A DNA stretch of 64,000 nucleotides from Marinicella sp. (GTDB lineage Bacteria > Pseudomonadota > Gammaproteobacteria > Xanthomonadales > Marinicellaceae): contig JANQRW010000087.1 of NCBI GenBank assembly GCA_028284365.1, positions 1 through 64,000 on the forward strand. The letters are read 5' to 3'. Shown in pieces: positions 1 to 9,232 of this stretch. Numbering within the stretch: the stretch's first letter is position 1; each line of letters starts with the position of its first letter. Below the pieces are notes generated by a model. That model saw only the letters and a list, made by a program, of their open reading frames with translations, was not told the origin of the DNA and did not search any database. The position numbers and the translations under genes are program-made.

Positions 1-308
1 CGTGAGTTTGGAACGTAAGTGGCCGCTATCGCTCACGGCTTTTCGCTTATTTCGTTAATGCTTTTTTGCTTCGCAAAACCGCAATAACTTCACTCACTGC
101 CTAACCAAGTGCACGCATAACAGCATTCAAGCAAGACTTATTGCCTTTCAGACAAACCGTCATGCTTTCATTGCTTATGCTGGTCAAGCTGCTCAGCAGC
201 TTTCCAATATGTGCATTTGATCAGCCAATAATCTCACTAACTTTTATCTAAAGTTCATTTTCCTGGCAAACAGCCTTTCATAGCTTGATTTAAGCCATCT
301 TGAATCTG
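1..308. other. non-coding stretch with a diverged copy of the 66-bp repeat
   Basis: No convincing gene. Positions 125-180 are a diverged copy of the 66-bp unit found in tandem near 42.3 kb. Read on the minus strand, that part encodes a peptide close to the one encoded by the tandem units (shared NE, M, LKG, K, CLNA), but stop codons follow soon after. Positions 1-6 and 33-38 form a short inverted repeat (CGTGAG/CTCACG). The stretch may be the edge of a decayed repeat element that continues outside the window. Confidence 0.5.
125..180. repeat. solitary diverged copy of the 66-bp repeat
   Basis: Begins ATTCAAGCAAG and shares CTTTCAG, CATGC and TCATTGC blocks with the tandem units at 42295-42490. 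I count about ten differences over 54 bases. It lies 42 kb from the array, so the unit is dispersed as well as tandem. Confidence 0.6.
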
Positions 309-1013
309 TTAAAACTGTGTTATAGATTCAAAAAAATCATGAACAGTTTGACTGGCTAATCCTTGAATTGATTGTTGAAAGTGACTATTTTGGTCACTTC
401 TTTGCAAATTGATTTCAACAGTTTTGGCACCTGACTGGTTGGCTATTTCAACAAACCCTGCCGCTGGGTATACAGAACCAGAGGTGCCGATTGAAACAAA
501 TAAATCACATTGCATTAAAGCACGCATGATGTCATCCATGTAGAATGGCATTTCACCAAACCACACAATGTGCGGCCTTAAAGTTCCTGTTCTCTCACAA
601 TGTTCACATATCCTATCCAACTGCAAATCCTCATGAATTGGAGCAATTTTGTGGCATTGAACACAGCGCATTTTTAGTAATTCGCCATGCATGTGTAACA
701 GCTTTTTACTGCCCGCCCGTTCATGCAAATCATCCACATTTTGAGTTACCAACAGGAATGACTCAAAACATTTTTCTGCCTTCGCCAAAGTTTTGTGCGC
801 CACATTAGGCTCAACAGTTTTTAAAGCCTTCCGTCGCGTGTTATAAAAACGTTGTACAAGTTCAGGATCCCGATCATACGCCTCTGGTGTTGCTACCTCT
901 TCGACCCGATGATTTTCCCACAAGCCACCACCGTCGCGAAATGTAGACAAGCCGCTTTCTGCTGAAACACCCGCACCAGTTAAAACGACAACCTGTTTAA
1001 ATTCATTTTTCAT
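309..1013 (-). CDS. cobB: NAD-dependent protein deacylase (sirtuin, CobB type)
   Basis: Sir2-family enzyme that removes acyl groups from protein lysines using NAD+. The 234-residue protein starts with the NAD-binding GAGVSAESGLSTFRD motif. It then has QNVDDLHERAG and the catalytic His in HMHGELL, followed by two Cys-x2-Cys pairs (CVQC, CEHC) that would hold the structural zinc. FGEMP and the GTSGSVYPA motif follow. The FYNTRR segment has the Tyr and Arg that mark class III sirtuins, which prefer succinyl and other acidic acyl groups. Length is normal for the class. It is divergent from the ccm operon, with 355 bp between them. Confidence 0.93.
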   Translation of the reverse strand: MKNEFKQVVVLTGAGVSAESGLSTFRDGGGLWENHRVEEVATPEAYDRDPELVQRFYNTRRKALKTVEPNVAHKTLAKAEKCFESFLLVTQNVDDLHERAGSKKLLHMHGELLKMRCVQCHKIAPIHEDLQLDRICEHCERTGTLRPHIVWFGEMPFYMDDIMRALMQCDLFVSIGTSGSVYPAAGFVEIANQSGAKTVEINLQRSDQNSHFQQSIQGLASQTVHDFFESITQF

Positions 1014-1368
1014 AGGTTAATCCAATAACAATCAAGCTCATTGATATCCATGTTACCAATCAACTCGCAGCAACGTCATTAGCAGGCATAAACAATGCCA
1101 ATCTTTATTCAAAATAGCCAATAAGCTAAATGATATCACCAACATAAACAACAATGTTCCAAATTTGATTTTTAGTTTTTTAACCTGCTCATTTCTCCAT
1201 ATTAAAGTCGTATGTGAGATTGAAGTCTCAACACAGACAGCTCCCAATCACCATTGTTTTCATGTCAGTCAAACCAATTTTAATGGACATGAGATGTTTC
1301 TCGTACTTGATTCAAGTCAATTATTATCCCTAAAAACTGTGCCAAAATGCTCATCATAGGCTCTGTTA
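1014..1368. other. intergenic region between divergent cobB and ccmA
   Basis: This 355-bp stretch must hold the promoters of cobB (leftward) and the ccm operon (rightward), but I could not pick out convincing -35/-10 pairs. A short inverted repeat CTTGATTCAAG lies near 1307. Small open frames on both strands (one hydrophobic, about 64 codons, minus strand) have no ribosome binding site or recognisable similarity. Confidence 0.4.
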
Positions 1369-2082
1369 ATGGGCTCTGGTTTACTTTCAATGCCATTTTT
1401 TATAAAATCCAAACCTCAATCAAGCAGCCCAAAATCTATTCTTTTGACCACACCCAGCCTACAAATCATTAACGCGCAATGCCAACGCTCGGGGGAAAGT
1501 TTATTCACGCCCACTTCGTTGCAACTAAACGCAGGTGAGTTGGCAGTTATTGCTGGCCCAAATGGTTCTGGTAAAACCACTTTAATGGAGGCTGTGGCGG
1601 GTTTAGGCTTGTTTACTCAAGGCGAATTTTTATTCAACAATCGACAATCTCACGAAGAATGGCTGGAACACAGTCATTATTTGGGCCATAAATTGGGTAA
1701 TAAAGGCAATTTAAGCTGTGAAGAAAATCTGCGATTTATCTGTCACATCAATCAGGTTCAAGTCAGTACCGATGAGATTGAATCAGTCTTAGAACAAGCG
1801 GGTTTAGGCGGTTACGATTATCACTTCGCAAGCGACTTATCAGCAGGCCAGAAAAAACGCCTTGCTTTGGGTAGATTGTTGTTGTTAAAAAAGACTTATT
1901 GGCTCTTGGACGAACCGTTTGTCAATCTTGATCAGGCAGGATGTGATTGGCTATATCAAATCATTAAAAATCATGTCAAACAAGGTGGAGCCGTTATCAT
2001 CACAGCGCACGATCAGAAAAAGATTCACGAATTAGCGCAGCATTACATCACTTTACAACCATTTGTCGAAGGAGTTGAATGA
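1369..2082 (+). CDS. ccmA: heme exporter ATP-binding protein CcmA
   Basis: ATPase of the CcmABCD complex, which moves heme onto the periplasmic chaperone CcmE during cytochrome c maturation. Walker A is GPNGSGKTTL, the signature is LSAGQKKRLALGRLLL, Walker B is YWLLDEP and the switch His is in ITAHD. The chosen start gives 237 residues, with about 30 more at the N-terminus than usual for CcmA. Later starts (ATG near 1390, or a TTG just before LTTPSLQII) are possible, and no good ribosome binding site separates them. It is the first gene of ccmABCDEFGHI and its end overlaps ccmB by 4 nt (ATGA). Confidence 0.93.
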   Translation: MGSGLLSMPFFIKSKPQSSSPKSILLTTPSLQIINAQCQRSGESLFTPTSLQLNAGELAVIAGPNGSGKTTLMEAVAGLGLFTQGEFLFNNRQSHEEWLEHSHYLGHKLGNKGNLSCEENLRFICHINQVQVSTDEIESVLEQAGLGGYDYHFASDLSAGQKKRLALGRLLLLKKTYWLLDEPFVNLDQAGCDWLYQIIKNHVKQGGAVIITAHDQKKIHELAQHYITLQPFVEGVE

Positions 2083-2744
2083 TGCAATTTTGGGCCTTGT
2101 TTAAAAGAGATGTCTTAGTGGCCTGGCGGCGCAAAGCCAATGTTTACCAACCTTTGGTGTTTCAACTATTGGTCGTAACCATGTTTCCACTTGGATTAGG
2201 TGCAGGCGCCCAAACCTTGTCAAAAATTGCACCAGCTGTGGTATGGATATTGGCATTGCTTAGCACACTAATCACCCTAGAAAATATATTTAAAGATGAT
2301 TTTGAAGATGGTAGTTTGGGTGTTTATGTGCTTTCTGGCATGAGCTTACCTTTGGCCATTTTAAGTAAAACCACAGCTCATTGGTGCACCACTGGTATTC
2401 CAGTCATTCTGTTCGCTCCTGTCATCGCCATGTTGTTACACCTACCAGAACATGCTTATGGCATTTTGATGTTGTCATTAGCCATTGCCACCCCCATATT
2501 CAGCCTGTTAGGCACAGTGGGTTCGGCTTTGATCATGAACATAAAAAATGGTGGTATGTTACTCAGTGTTTTAATTATGCCATTGTTGGCTCCGGTATTG
2601 ATTTTTGGTGCCGGCGCTGTTCTGGAAACTGCTCTAAGTAACTCAGCTTCCACCCACTTGCTCTTATTATCAGGCTCACTGGTATTGAGTTTGACCTTGG
2701 CGCCATTAGCTGCAGCTGCAGCAATCCGAATTAATCTAGAATAG
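2079..2744 (+). CDS. ccmB: heme exporter membrane protein CcmB
   Basis: Integral membrane subunit of the CcmABCD heme-handling ABC complex. The 221-residue protein has about six hydrophobic segments and the family's opening pattern (FKRDVLVAWRRKANVYQPLVFQLLVVTMFPLG). Length matches the usual ~220. The start overlaps the ccmA stop, so translation is probably coupled. The gene sits 13 nt before ccmC. Confidence 0.93.
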   Translation: MMQFWALFKRDVLVAWRRKANVYQPLVFQLLVVTMFPLGLGAGAQTLSKIAPAVVWILALLSTLITLENIFKDDFEDGSLGVYVLSGMSLPLAILSKTTAHWCTTGIPVILFAPVIAMLLHLPEHAYGILMLSLAIATPIFSLLGTVGSALIMNIKNGGMLLSVLIMPLLAPVLIFGAGAVLETALSNSASTHLLLLSGSLVLSLTLAPLAAAAAIRINLE

Positions 2745-2757
2745 TGAATGATTAAAA

Positions 2758-3528
2758 ATGAATAAAATCGTTAAGTTTTATCATGAAATGGGCTCACCAC
2801 CGAGCTTCTATCGCATCACACAGCATTGGTTAATGCCGATGCTTATATTGGCTATTGGTCTGACGTTTTATGGTTTGATTGATGGTTTGTTCTTTGCTCC
2901 AGAAGACTACCAACAAGGCGATTCTTACCGCATTATTTTTGTCCACGTACCTGCAGCATGGATGAGTATGTTTATTTACGCAATTATTGGTGTTTGTGGC
3001 ATCATCACATTTGTCTGGCGCATGAAAGTGGCAGAGGCTGTGATGATGGCCAGTGTTCCGATTGGCGCATTATTCACTGCCATAACATTGTTAACAGGCA
3101 TGCTTTGGGGTAAACCCATGTGGGGTACTTATTGGGACTGGGATGCACGTATGACCTCACAGTTGATTCTGTTGTTTTTATATATTGGCGTAGCTGGCAT
3201 TTATGCTGCTTATGAAGAAGAACCACGCAAAGCGGCTCGATTAGCGGCTTTGGTGGCCATCATTGGCTTGGTTAATTTACCCATCATCAGGTATTCGGTT
3301 TATTGGTGGACCAGTATTCATCAAACCTCTTCAATCACTTTAAGCGGTGGTTCTGAGGGTATTCACTCCTGGGATATGCTCAGACCTTTGCTGGTGATGG
3401 CATTGGCCACAAAATTTTATTACATTTACTCCATGTTAACTCGCACTCACACTTATCTACTCAAAACCGAGTCTAATAAAAAGTGGGTCGCAAATGCAGT
3501 GACTAAAACCAAAGGAGTACAATCATGA
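2758..3528 (+). CDS. ccmC: heme exporter protein CcmC
   Basis: Six-helix inner-membrane protein that presents heme to CcmE. It carries the tryptophan-rich heme-handling motif WGTYWDWDAR and the two family histidines (in FVHVPAAW and WWTSIHQTSSI). Length is 256 residues, as expected. The stop overlaps the ccmD start. Confidence 0.95.
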   Translation: MNKIVKFYHEMGSPPSFYRITQHWLMPMLILAIGLTFYGLIDGLFFAPEDYQQGDSYRIIFVHVPAAWMSMFIYAIIGVCGIITFVWRMKVAEAVMMASVPIGALFTAITLLTGMLWGKPMWGTYWDWDARMTSQLILLFLYIGVAGIYAAYEEEPRKAARLAALVAIIGLVNLPIIRYSVYWWTSIHQTSSITLSGGSEGIHSWDMLRPLLVMALATKFYYIYSMLTRTHTYLLKTESNKKWVANAVTKTKGVQS

Positions 3529-3680
3529 TGGAGTTATTTGATATGGGTAAATACGACTTCTTTGTGTGGGGTTCGATGGGCGTATTTATCGCTGCCTTGT
3601 TGCTGGACTTTGTCACCGCTAAAGGCAGTCAAAGGCAAGTAAGAAAACAAATTAAAGCGAAACTTCGGAGAACAAAATGA
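3525..3680 (+). CDS. ccmD: heme exporter protein CcmD
   Basis: A 51-residue open frame that begins MMELFDMGKYDFFVWGSMG, has one hydrophobic segment (GVFIAALLLDFV) and ends with a basic tail (RKQIKAKLRRTK). This is the standard layout of CcmD, a single-span protein that helps release holo-CcmE from CcmABC. The ATG overlaps the ccmC stop and the TGA overlaps the ccmE start, so all three genes are coupled. A second ATG directly follows the first (3528) and could be the real start. Confidence 0.9.
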   Translation: MMELFDMGKYDFFVWGSMGVFIAALLLDFVTAKGSQRQVRKQIKAKLRRTK

Positions 3681-4135
3681 CCCCTACTCGCAAAAAAAGA
3701 CTCATCCTGATACTGATGGTAGCCTTAGGTGTATCAATAGCTGTTGCCATATTTCTAACCGCTTTCAAAGACAACATCATGTTCTTTAAAAGCCCCACAG
3801 AAGTAGCAGCACAAGATTATCCACAAAATCGTAATTTCAGACTGGGTGGTATGGTCAAAGACGGCAGTATGAGTCGGGTCCCAAATAGCTTAAAAGTTCA
3901 TTTTGTAGTAACAGATTTTGCCGAAGAGGTAAAGGTGGAATATGAAGGGATTTTGCCTGACTTGTTCAGAGAAGGTCAAGGGGTGGTTACCATTGGTCAA
4001 ATGACGACAGGTGGTTTGTTTGTGGCAGAAGAAGTTTTGGCCAAACACGATGAGAACTACATGCCACCTGAAGTAGCAGATGCACTCGAAACAGCAAAAA
4101 AACAACAACCCACCCACCAACAGGGGTCTGAGTAA
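3677..4135 (+). CDS. ccmE: cytochrome c maturation protein CcmE (heme chaperone)
   Basis: Periplasmic, membrane-tethered chaperone that binds heme covalently and carries it from CcmC to CcmF. One N-terminal transmembrane anchor (residues 8-30) is followed by the OB-fold domain. The heme-attaching His is His124 in LAKHDENYMPPEV, with the conserved Tyr at 128. Length 152 residues is normal. The motif is HxxxY, so this is the usual form and not the Cys variant. Confidence 0.95.
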   Translation: MTPTRKKRLILILMVALGVSIAVAIFLTAFKDNIMFFKSPTEVAAQDYPQNRNFRLGGMVKDGSMSRVPNSLKVHFVVTDFAEEVKVEYEGILPDLFREGQGVVTIGQMTTGGLFVAEEVLAKHDENYMPPEVADALETAKKQQPTHQQGSE

Positions 4136-4138
4136 ATC

Positions 4139-6082
4139 ATGTTGGCATCTATTGGACAGTTTTTACTGATTCTTTCATTTGTGGTGGCTGCGGTACTGAT
4201 GTTGGTGCCCATGCTTGGCTATTTTAAAAACAATGACAACATGATGCGTACCGCCAGGCCCTTGTCCTATTTGTTATTCTTGATAACTTTGGCTTGCTTC
4301 TTGATATTGGTTAGTCTGTTTGTGGTACAAGATTTTTCAGTGACTTATGTCTGGCAACACTCCAGTTTAGAGTTACCTTTACGTTATCGCATCACCGCTA
4401 CTTGGGGTGCCCATGAAGGTTCCGTGTTGATGTGGGTTACCGTTCAAGCCTTATGGGTTGCAGCTGTAGCAAAGTACAGCCGTTCACTGACTTTGTCACA
4501 AGTTTCAAGGGTTTTATCAGTGCTAGGCATAATCGCTACCGGCTTCATTGCGTTTGTTTTGTTCGCTTCTAACCCGTTTGAGATCACCAATCCAGCACCA
4601 CTGGATGGCCGGGATTTGAATCCATTGTTACAAGATTTTGGCATGATTATTCATCCTCCTTTACTGTATTTTGGCTATGTGGGCTTATCTGTGGCTTTTG
4701 CGTTGGCCGTGGCAGCATTGATAGGTGGACAAATCGATGAGAAATGGATTCGCTGGTCCAGACGCTGGACCAATATAGCCTGGGCTTTTCTCACCATTGG
4801 TATTGTCTTAGGTAGCTGGTGGGCCTATTATGAATTAGGCTGGGGCGGCTGGTGGTTTTGGGACCCTGTTGAAAATGCTTCATTCCTGCCCTGGCTGGCA
4901 GGTACTGCTTTAATTCATGTACAAGCTGTCAGTGAACGTAAAAACGCTTTTCGTGGGTGGACAGTATTATTGGCCATCATAGCATTCAGTTTATGTGTTT
5001 TGGGTACGTTTCTGGTGCGTTCTGGGAGCATCACTTCAGTACACTCTTTTGCTGCTGATCCATTCAGGGGTATCTTTATTTTGGTATTACTGGGTATTTA
5101 TGCTGGCGGTGCACTGACTTTGTATGCATTGCGAGTCAACCAACTGCGTTCCAAAGACACCATCAATATTGAATCCAGAGAAACCATGCTATTGGCTAAT
5201 TCTTTGATTTTTATTACTTCTACTTTTACCATCTTGCTTGGCACCATATTTCCGATGATTTTTGAAGCTTTTGGCAAGAAAATTTCTGTCGGAGAACCCT
5301 ACTTTGGCTTAATGTTCTTCTTGCTAATGATTCCGATGGCGGTGCTACTGCCACTGGGAGCCCAAATGAAGTGGCACAAAGATCAATTCGGCACAGCTGT
5401 GAAAATGCTAACGCCACATTTACTAATTGCTGCTGTATTAACGGTTGTGACTTATTTTCTGGTTAACGGTTTGAATTTACGTGCCACAGCTGGTGTATTT
5501 GGCGGTTTTTGGATTGTTTCCAGTTCAATTGCTCAAGCCATCAATTATCGAGGTAAAACCAATGCTGGTTTTGTGGGCATGACTGTGGCACATATAGGCG
5601 TTGGTATGTTTTTATTTGCCATGTCTATGACGGAACACAAAGACATCGAAAAAGACGTGTTATTAGTACCAGGCCAAACCACACAAGTGGCAGGTTATGA
5701 CTTTACTTTCAATGGCGTTAAAGAAGTCGCTATTGAAAACTACCAATCACAGCAAGGTTCAGTTTTTGTTAGTCATAAAGGCAAAAAACTGGTGGAGTTA
5801 CATCCGCAAAAACGCTTTTATCCAAAACAGCAGCAACCCATGACTGAAGCAGATATTTACCCAATGATAACGCGAGACATATACGTCTCAATGGGTGAAC
5901 AAATCACCGATGATGGTGGCTGGGCTGTACGAATCTACATCAAACCCATGATAAGGTGGATGTGGTTTGGTGCTTTGATGATGATGGCAGGCGCTGTCAT
6001 CGCCTTGTTCACCAAGCGCAGTAAAAAACAGGAACACGATCAAGTCAATCAAGTGATGAAAAATAAGTTGGAGCTATCATGA
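4139..6082 (+). CDS. ccmF: heme lyase CcmF
   Basis: Large membrane protein of the heme lyase complex, which joins heme to apocytochrome c with CcmH and CcmI. The 647-residue chain has many transmembrane helices and the WWD motif GWGGWWFWDPVENASFLPW. Conserved histidines lie in the HPPLLYFGYVG and HVQAVSERK segments. It ends in a single helix and a short cytoplasmic tail. The stop overlaps ccmG by 4 nt. Confidence 0.95.
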   Translation: MLASIGQFLLILSFVVAAVLMLVPMLGYFKNNDNMMRTARPLSYLLFLITLACFLILVSLFVVQDFSVTYVWQHSSLELPLRYRITATWGAHEGSVLMWVTVQALWVAAVAKYSRSLTLSQVSRVLSVLGIIATGFIAFVLFASNPFEITNPAPLDGRDLNPLLQDFGMIIHPPLLYFGYVGLSVAFALAVAALIGGQIDEKWIRWSRRWTNIAWAFLTIGIVLGSWWAYYELGWGGWWFWDPVENASFLPWLAGTALIHVQAVSERKNAFRGWTVLLAIIAFSLCVLGTFLVRSGSITSVHSFAADPFRGIFILVLLGIYAGGALTLYALRVNQLRSKDTINIESRETMLLANSLIFITSTFTILLGTIFPMIFEAFGKKISVGEPYFGLMFFLLMIPMAVLLPLGAQMKWHKDQFGTAVKMLTPHLLIAAVLTVVTYFLVNGLNLRATAGVFGGFWIVSSSIAQAINYRGKTNAGFVGMTVAHIGVGMFLFAMSMTEHKDIEKDVLLVPGQTTQVAGYDFTFNGVKEVAIENYQSQQGSVFVSHKGKKLVELHPQKRFYPKQQQPMTEADIYPMITRDIYVSMGEQITDDGGWAVRIYIKPMIRWMWFGALMMMAGAVIALFTKRSKKQEHDQVNQVMKNKLELS

Positions 6083-6609
6083 AAAAAGTTCTTATTGCAC
6101 TGATTCCATTGGCCATCTTTTTCAGCTTAATTACTCTGTTATACATTAATATGGGCAAACACTCAGAAGTTTTGCCATCTCCATTGATTGGCAAGCCAAT
6201 ACCTGGTTTTGAACACCAGACACTCCACACCCGCCAAACCATGACTCAAAATGACTTTTTAGGTAAACCTTGGCTGTTGAATGTCTTTGGAAGCTGGTGT
6301 CCCAGTTGCCAATATGAGCACCATTTAGTTAGGGCATTGGCTGATTCAGGTAAAATCAAAGTGGTTGGGCTAAACTGGAAAGACGAAACCAATGATGCCA
6401 AAAACTGGCTCAAGCGTTGGGGCGACCCATATCACGAAATATTGGTCGATTATGAAGGTGATACTGCGATTAATTTGGGTGTCTATGGTGCACCAGAAAC
6501 CTTCTTAATAGATGCCCAAGGCATCATTCGCTATAAAATAGCTGGCGTTTTAACGACAGAAATCATCCGCAATGACTTAATGCCACTGATTGAGGAGTTG
6601 TCATTATGA
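6079..6609 (+). CDS. ccmG: thiol:disulfide interchange protein CcmG/DsbE
   Basis: Membrane-anchored periplasmic thioredoxin-like reductant that keeps the CxxCH cysteines of apocytochrome c, or CcmH, reduced. It has an N-terminal anchor (residues 5-24), the active site GSWCPSCQYEH (WCxxC), and the family's cis-Pro loop GVYGAPETFLID. Length 176 residues is typical. It overlaps both neighbours by 4 nt. Confidence 0.95.
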   Translation: MKKVLIALIPLAIFFSLITLLYINMGKHSEVLPSPLIGKPIPGFEHQTLHTRQTMTQNDFLGKPWLLNVFGSWCPSCQYEHHLVRALADSGKIKVVGLNWKDETNDAKNWLKRWGDPYHEILVDYEGDTAINLGVYGAPETFLIDAQGIIRYKIAGVLTTEIIRNDLMPLIEELSL

Positions 6610-6992
6610 ACAAGCTTATAGCCGCTTTCTTTTGTTTGACGGCAATGCCTTCTTTTGCAATTGAGGTCTATGCTTTTGAAACACCCGAACAAGAAGCACT
6701 CTACCAACAACTGGCCAAAGATTTACGCTGTTTGGTCTGTCAAAACCAGAACTTAGCCGATTCAGAGGCAGGCCTGGCAAAAGACCTTAAAGATCAGGTG
6801 GCTGAATTCGTTATGGCTGGGCAAGATGCACAGACAATCAAACAATACATGGTCGAAAGATATGGTGATTTTGTGACTTACGAGCCTCCTGTGAACGCAA
6901 GCACAGCTTTTTTGTGGTTTTCTCCTTTGATCGTCTTTCTTATAGGCGCCTTGGTCTTATACTTCAGCATCAGGAAGAATCGGCATGAATGA
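6606..6992 (+). CDS. ccmH: cytochrome c maturation protein CcmH
   Basis: Short CcmH (CcmL type): signal peptide, then the redox motif LRCLVCQNQNLADS in a small helical domain, and a C-terminal membrane anchor (residues 101-122). It works with CcmF and CcmI in the heme lyase complex. The TPR part found in long CcmH proteins such as the E. coli one is encoded separately by the next gene. Length 128 residues. Confidence 0.94.
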   Translation: MNKLIAAFFCLTAMPSFAIEVYAFETPEQEALYQQLAKDLRCLVCQNQNLADSEAGLAKDLKDQVAEFVMAGQDAQTIKQYMVERYGDFVTYEPPVNASTAFLWFSPLIVFLIGALVLYFSIRKNRHE

Positions 6993-8103
6993 ATTTTTGA
7001 TTTACTCAAGCATCACCTTATTTGCTTTGTTGTTATTTCATTGGTGGTATAAAGGAGTTGATCTTAAAGCTGAGAAGCAGTGGTTGTTACAACAAATCAA
7101 ACAAGCCAGTGAGTCCGAACAGCCCGCCTATGCCAAAGCATTACAAAATTTAGACAACCAAAATAGTAAGAGTTTCTCCACTACATTATGGATGGCGATG
7201 ATGATAGCACCTGCTACTTTTGCTATTGACTACATTTGGTTTCAAGACATTCCACTAAATGAGCGTGTCTCAATAGCTGACGTTCAACAGGAAGTGCCTG
7301 ATCTGGCTACTGCCATTACCCAATTAGAAACTAAATTGGCAGAGCAACCGAATGATTTAGAAGGCCAAATGCTTTATGGCAGTGCCATGATGCAGCTACA
7401 ACGTTACGAAAATGCTGTGGGAGCTTACCGCCAAGCCAATGAGTTGGAACCCAACAACCCACACATATTGACTGAATTAGCCGAAGCCATCGCCTTTAAG
7501 AATAACACCGGCAGCTTTCTTGGCGAACCAGAACCATTTTTACAACAAGCGATCAAAGCCAACCCAAAGCATCAAAAAGCCATGTGGTTACAAGGCATTG
7601 TTTTCTACGAAAAATTCGAATACGAAAGTGCTGAGAAAATTTGGTCTGAACTGTTAGAACAGGTTCAAAGCCCCAAAATCCGCAATACCATCACCACTCA
7701 AATCAATCAGGCCAGAGCAGCCTTAGACAAACAGCCCCTTGGTGGACAAACAAACACCAATGAGATTAACTATTTGGTGATGATCGATGCAGATGATGCG
7801 ATCAAAGCAACAGACTTACCAAAAGAGGCCAGAATCTTTGTTTATGCCAAGGAACTCAATGGCACACCCATGCCAATAGCCGCTGTGCCAATTGAACAAC
7901 CATTTAATTGGCCACTTTCAGTGCGTTTAAGTGATCAACATAACTTGAACCCTAATCGAAAACTCAGCTCATTTGCCCAACTGGAATTCTCCGCAAAACT
8001 GAGCCTATCCGGCAGTGCCACATCAGCCAATGATGATAACAACAGCAATGTGGTTGTTGGTGATCAACAATCTACGAATATACAACTTAAAATTAGTAAA
8101 TAA
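6985..8103 (+). CDS. ccmI: cytochrome c maturation protein CcmI (TPR apocytochrome chaperone)
   Basis: The 372-residue protein has an N-terminal membrane helix, a short loop and a second helix near residues 60-80. A periplasmic TPR domain follows (AMMQLQRYENAVGAYRQANELEPNNPHIL and later units). The C-terminal beta-rich domain (IDADDAIKATDLPKEARIFVYAK...) is typical of CycH/CcmI. It binds the C-terminus of apocytochrome c and delivers it to CcmF/CcmH. It overlaps ccmH by 8 nt and ends the ccm set. Confidence 0.92.
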   Translation: MNEFLIYSSITLFALLLFHWWYKGVDLKAEKQWLLQQIKQASESEQPAYAKALQNLDNQNSKSFSTTLWMAMMIAPATFAIDYIWFQDIPLNERVSIADVQQEVPDLATAITQLETKLAEQPNDLEGQMLYGSAMMQLQRYENAVGAYRQANELEPNNPHILTELAEAIAFKNNTGSFLGEPEPFLQQAIKANPKHQKAMWLQGIVFYEKFEYESAEKIWSELLEQVQSPKIRNTITTQINQARAALDKQPLGGQTNTNEINYLVMIDADDAIKATDLPKEARIFVYAKELNGTPMPIAAVPIEQPFNWPLSVRLSDQHNLNPNRKLSSFAQLEFSAKLSLSGSATSANDDNNSNVVVGDQQSTNIQLKISK

Positions 8104-8105
8104 TT

Positions 8106-9056
8106 ATGGCCATTGAATCCCAGATCCGCCAAGTACCAGAACTTAATCTTGAAGACTATTTAGCTGGTACCAAACTTGAAAAACAACGTTTTGTAGATAA
8201 TTTTTACGCTGGTTTAGTCGATTATGGATTTATTGTACTGAACCCTTATCAGTTTGATTTCACTTTGGTGGATGAGTGTTATGAAATATTTAAGTCGTTT
8301 TTTAAATTACCTTTAGAAACCAAACAACAATACAATATCCACGATGGAGGTAAACGCGGCTATGTACCACGCCTACAAGAACATGCGAAAAACAGCAAAA
8401 ATCCAGATTTGAAAGAATTTTGGCATGTTGGCAGAGAAATTTCTACAGATCACCACTTGGCTCAGGAATATCCAAAAAACATGTGGCCAAATGAAATTAA
8501 TGACTTTAAAACCAAAGTCTATGCACTTTATGAACAACTGGATCAAACCGCATTGGTGATGTTCAGGTCTTTAGCCACAGCCTTGGATGTACCCAAAGAT
8601 TATTTCGAAAAATTAACCCATGATGGAAATTCAATATTACGCGCCATTCACTACCCTCCAATGCAAGACTTTGAATTGCCGGGCTCAGTTCGAGCAGCCG
8701 CACACGAAGACATCAATTTAATTACCTTGTTGGTTGGTGCTACTGATAGTGGTCTAGAGCTACTGGATCGAGATGATAAATGGTTAGCTGTCGAAAGCAC
8801 ACCAGGACAGATCGTGGTTGATTCTGGTGATATGCTTTCTCGCATAGCTAATGAAACCATCCCTGCCACAACTCATCGAGTTGTCAATCCAAGCGATGAT
8901 ACTTCAGACCGTTATTCCATGCCGTTTTTCTGTCATCCACACCCAGATGCTGTACTCAGTTGTATACCCTCATGTAAAGGAGATGGTGTTAAATATCCTG
9001 ACATCACCGCTCGTGACTTTTTAAATCAGAGACTCAAGGAAATTGGCTTGAATTAA
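8106..9056 (+). CDS. 2-oxoglutarate/Fe(II) oxygenase, isopenicillin N synthase-like family
   Basis: Non-heme iron oxygenase of the DIOX_N plus 2OG-FeII_Oxy type, 316 residues. The iron ligands are visible as His200-x-Asp202 (AAHEDINLIT) and His257 (ATTHRVVNP). Arg269 and Ser271 (RYSMPFF) would bind the 2-oxoglutarate carboxylate. The N-terminal half has the family's substrate-fold pattern (GFIVL, FFKLPLETKQQY, RGYVP). The substrate cannot be told from sequence. It starts 2 nt after ccmI and is almost certainly in the same transcript, though I know of no link to cytochrome c maturation. Confidence 0.85.
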   Translation: MAIESQIRQVPELNLEDYLAGTKLEKQRFVDNFYAGLVDYGFIVLNPYQFDFTLVDECYEIFKSFFKLPLETKQQYNIHDGGKRGYVPRLQEHAKNSKNPDLKEFWHVGREISTDHHLAQEYPKNMWPNEINDFKTKVYALYEQLDQTALVMFRSLATALDVPKDYFEKLTHDGNSILRAIHYPPMQDFELPGSVRAAAHEDINLITLLVGATDSGLELLDRDDKWLAVESTPGQIVVDSGDMLSRIANETIPATTHRVVNPSDDTSDRYSMPFFCHPHPDAVLSCIPSCKGDGVKYPDITARDFLNQRLKEIGLN

Positions 9057-9103
9057 TCGCTCTTTTGTGTTGATTTAAAATTTGAATAAAAGTGACAAAA
9101 TTT

Positions 9104-9130
9104 GTTGATCCGTATGATTTACAGATCAAC
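9104..9130. promoter_or_regulatory. inverted repeat upstream of pilH
   Basis: GTTGATC and GATCAAC (7-bp perfect arms, 13-base spacer) lie about 100 bp before the pilH start and 50 bp after the oxygenase stop. It could be a weak terminator-like hairpin or an operator; no T-run follows. Confidence 0.35.
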
Positions 9131-9232
9131 CAGCCACTAAACTTGTGTGTGAACAAACACTAATGACACATTTTTTTGCATTTAACTGGATTATTCATTA
9201 AGATGTTAAATAGTTAAAGAAAATGAAAATTT

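Noticed and set aside
1053-1247. 64-codon hydrophobic minus-strand frame between cobB and ccmA
   Set aside because: No ribosome binding site or similarity; it lies where promoters are expected.
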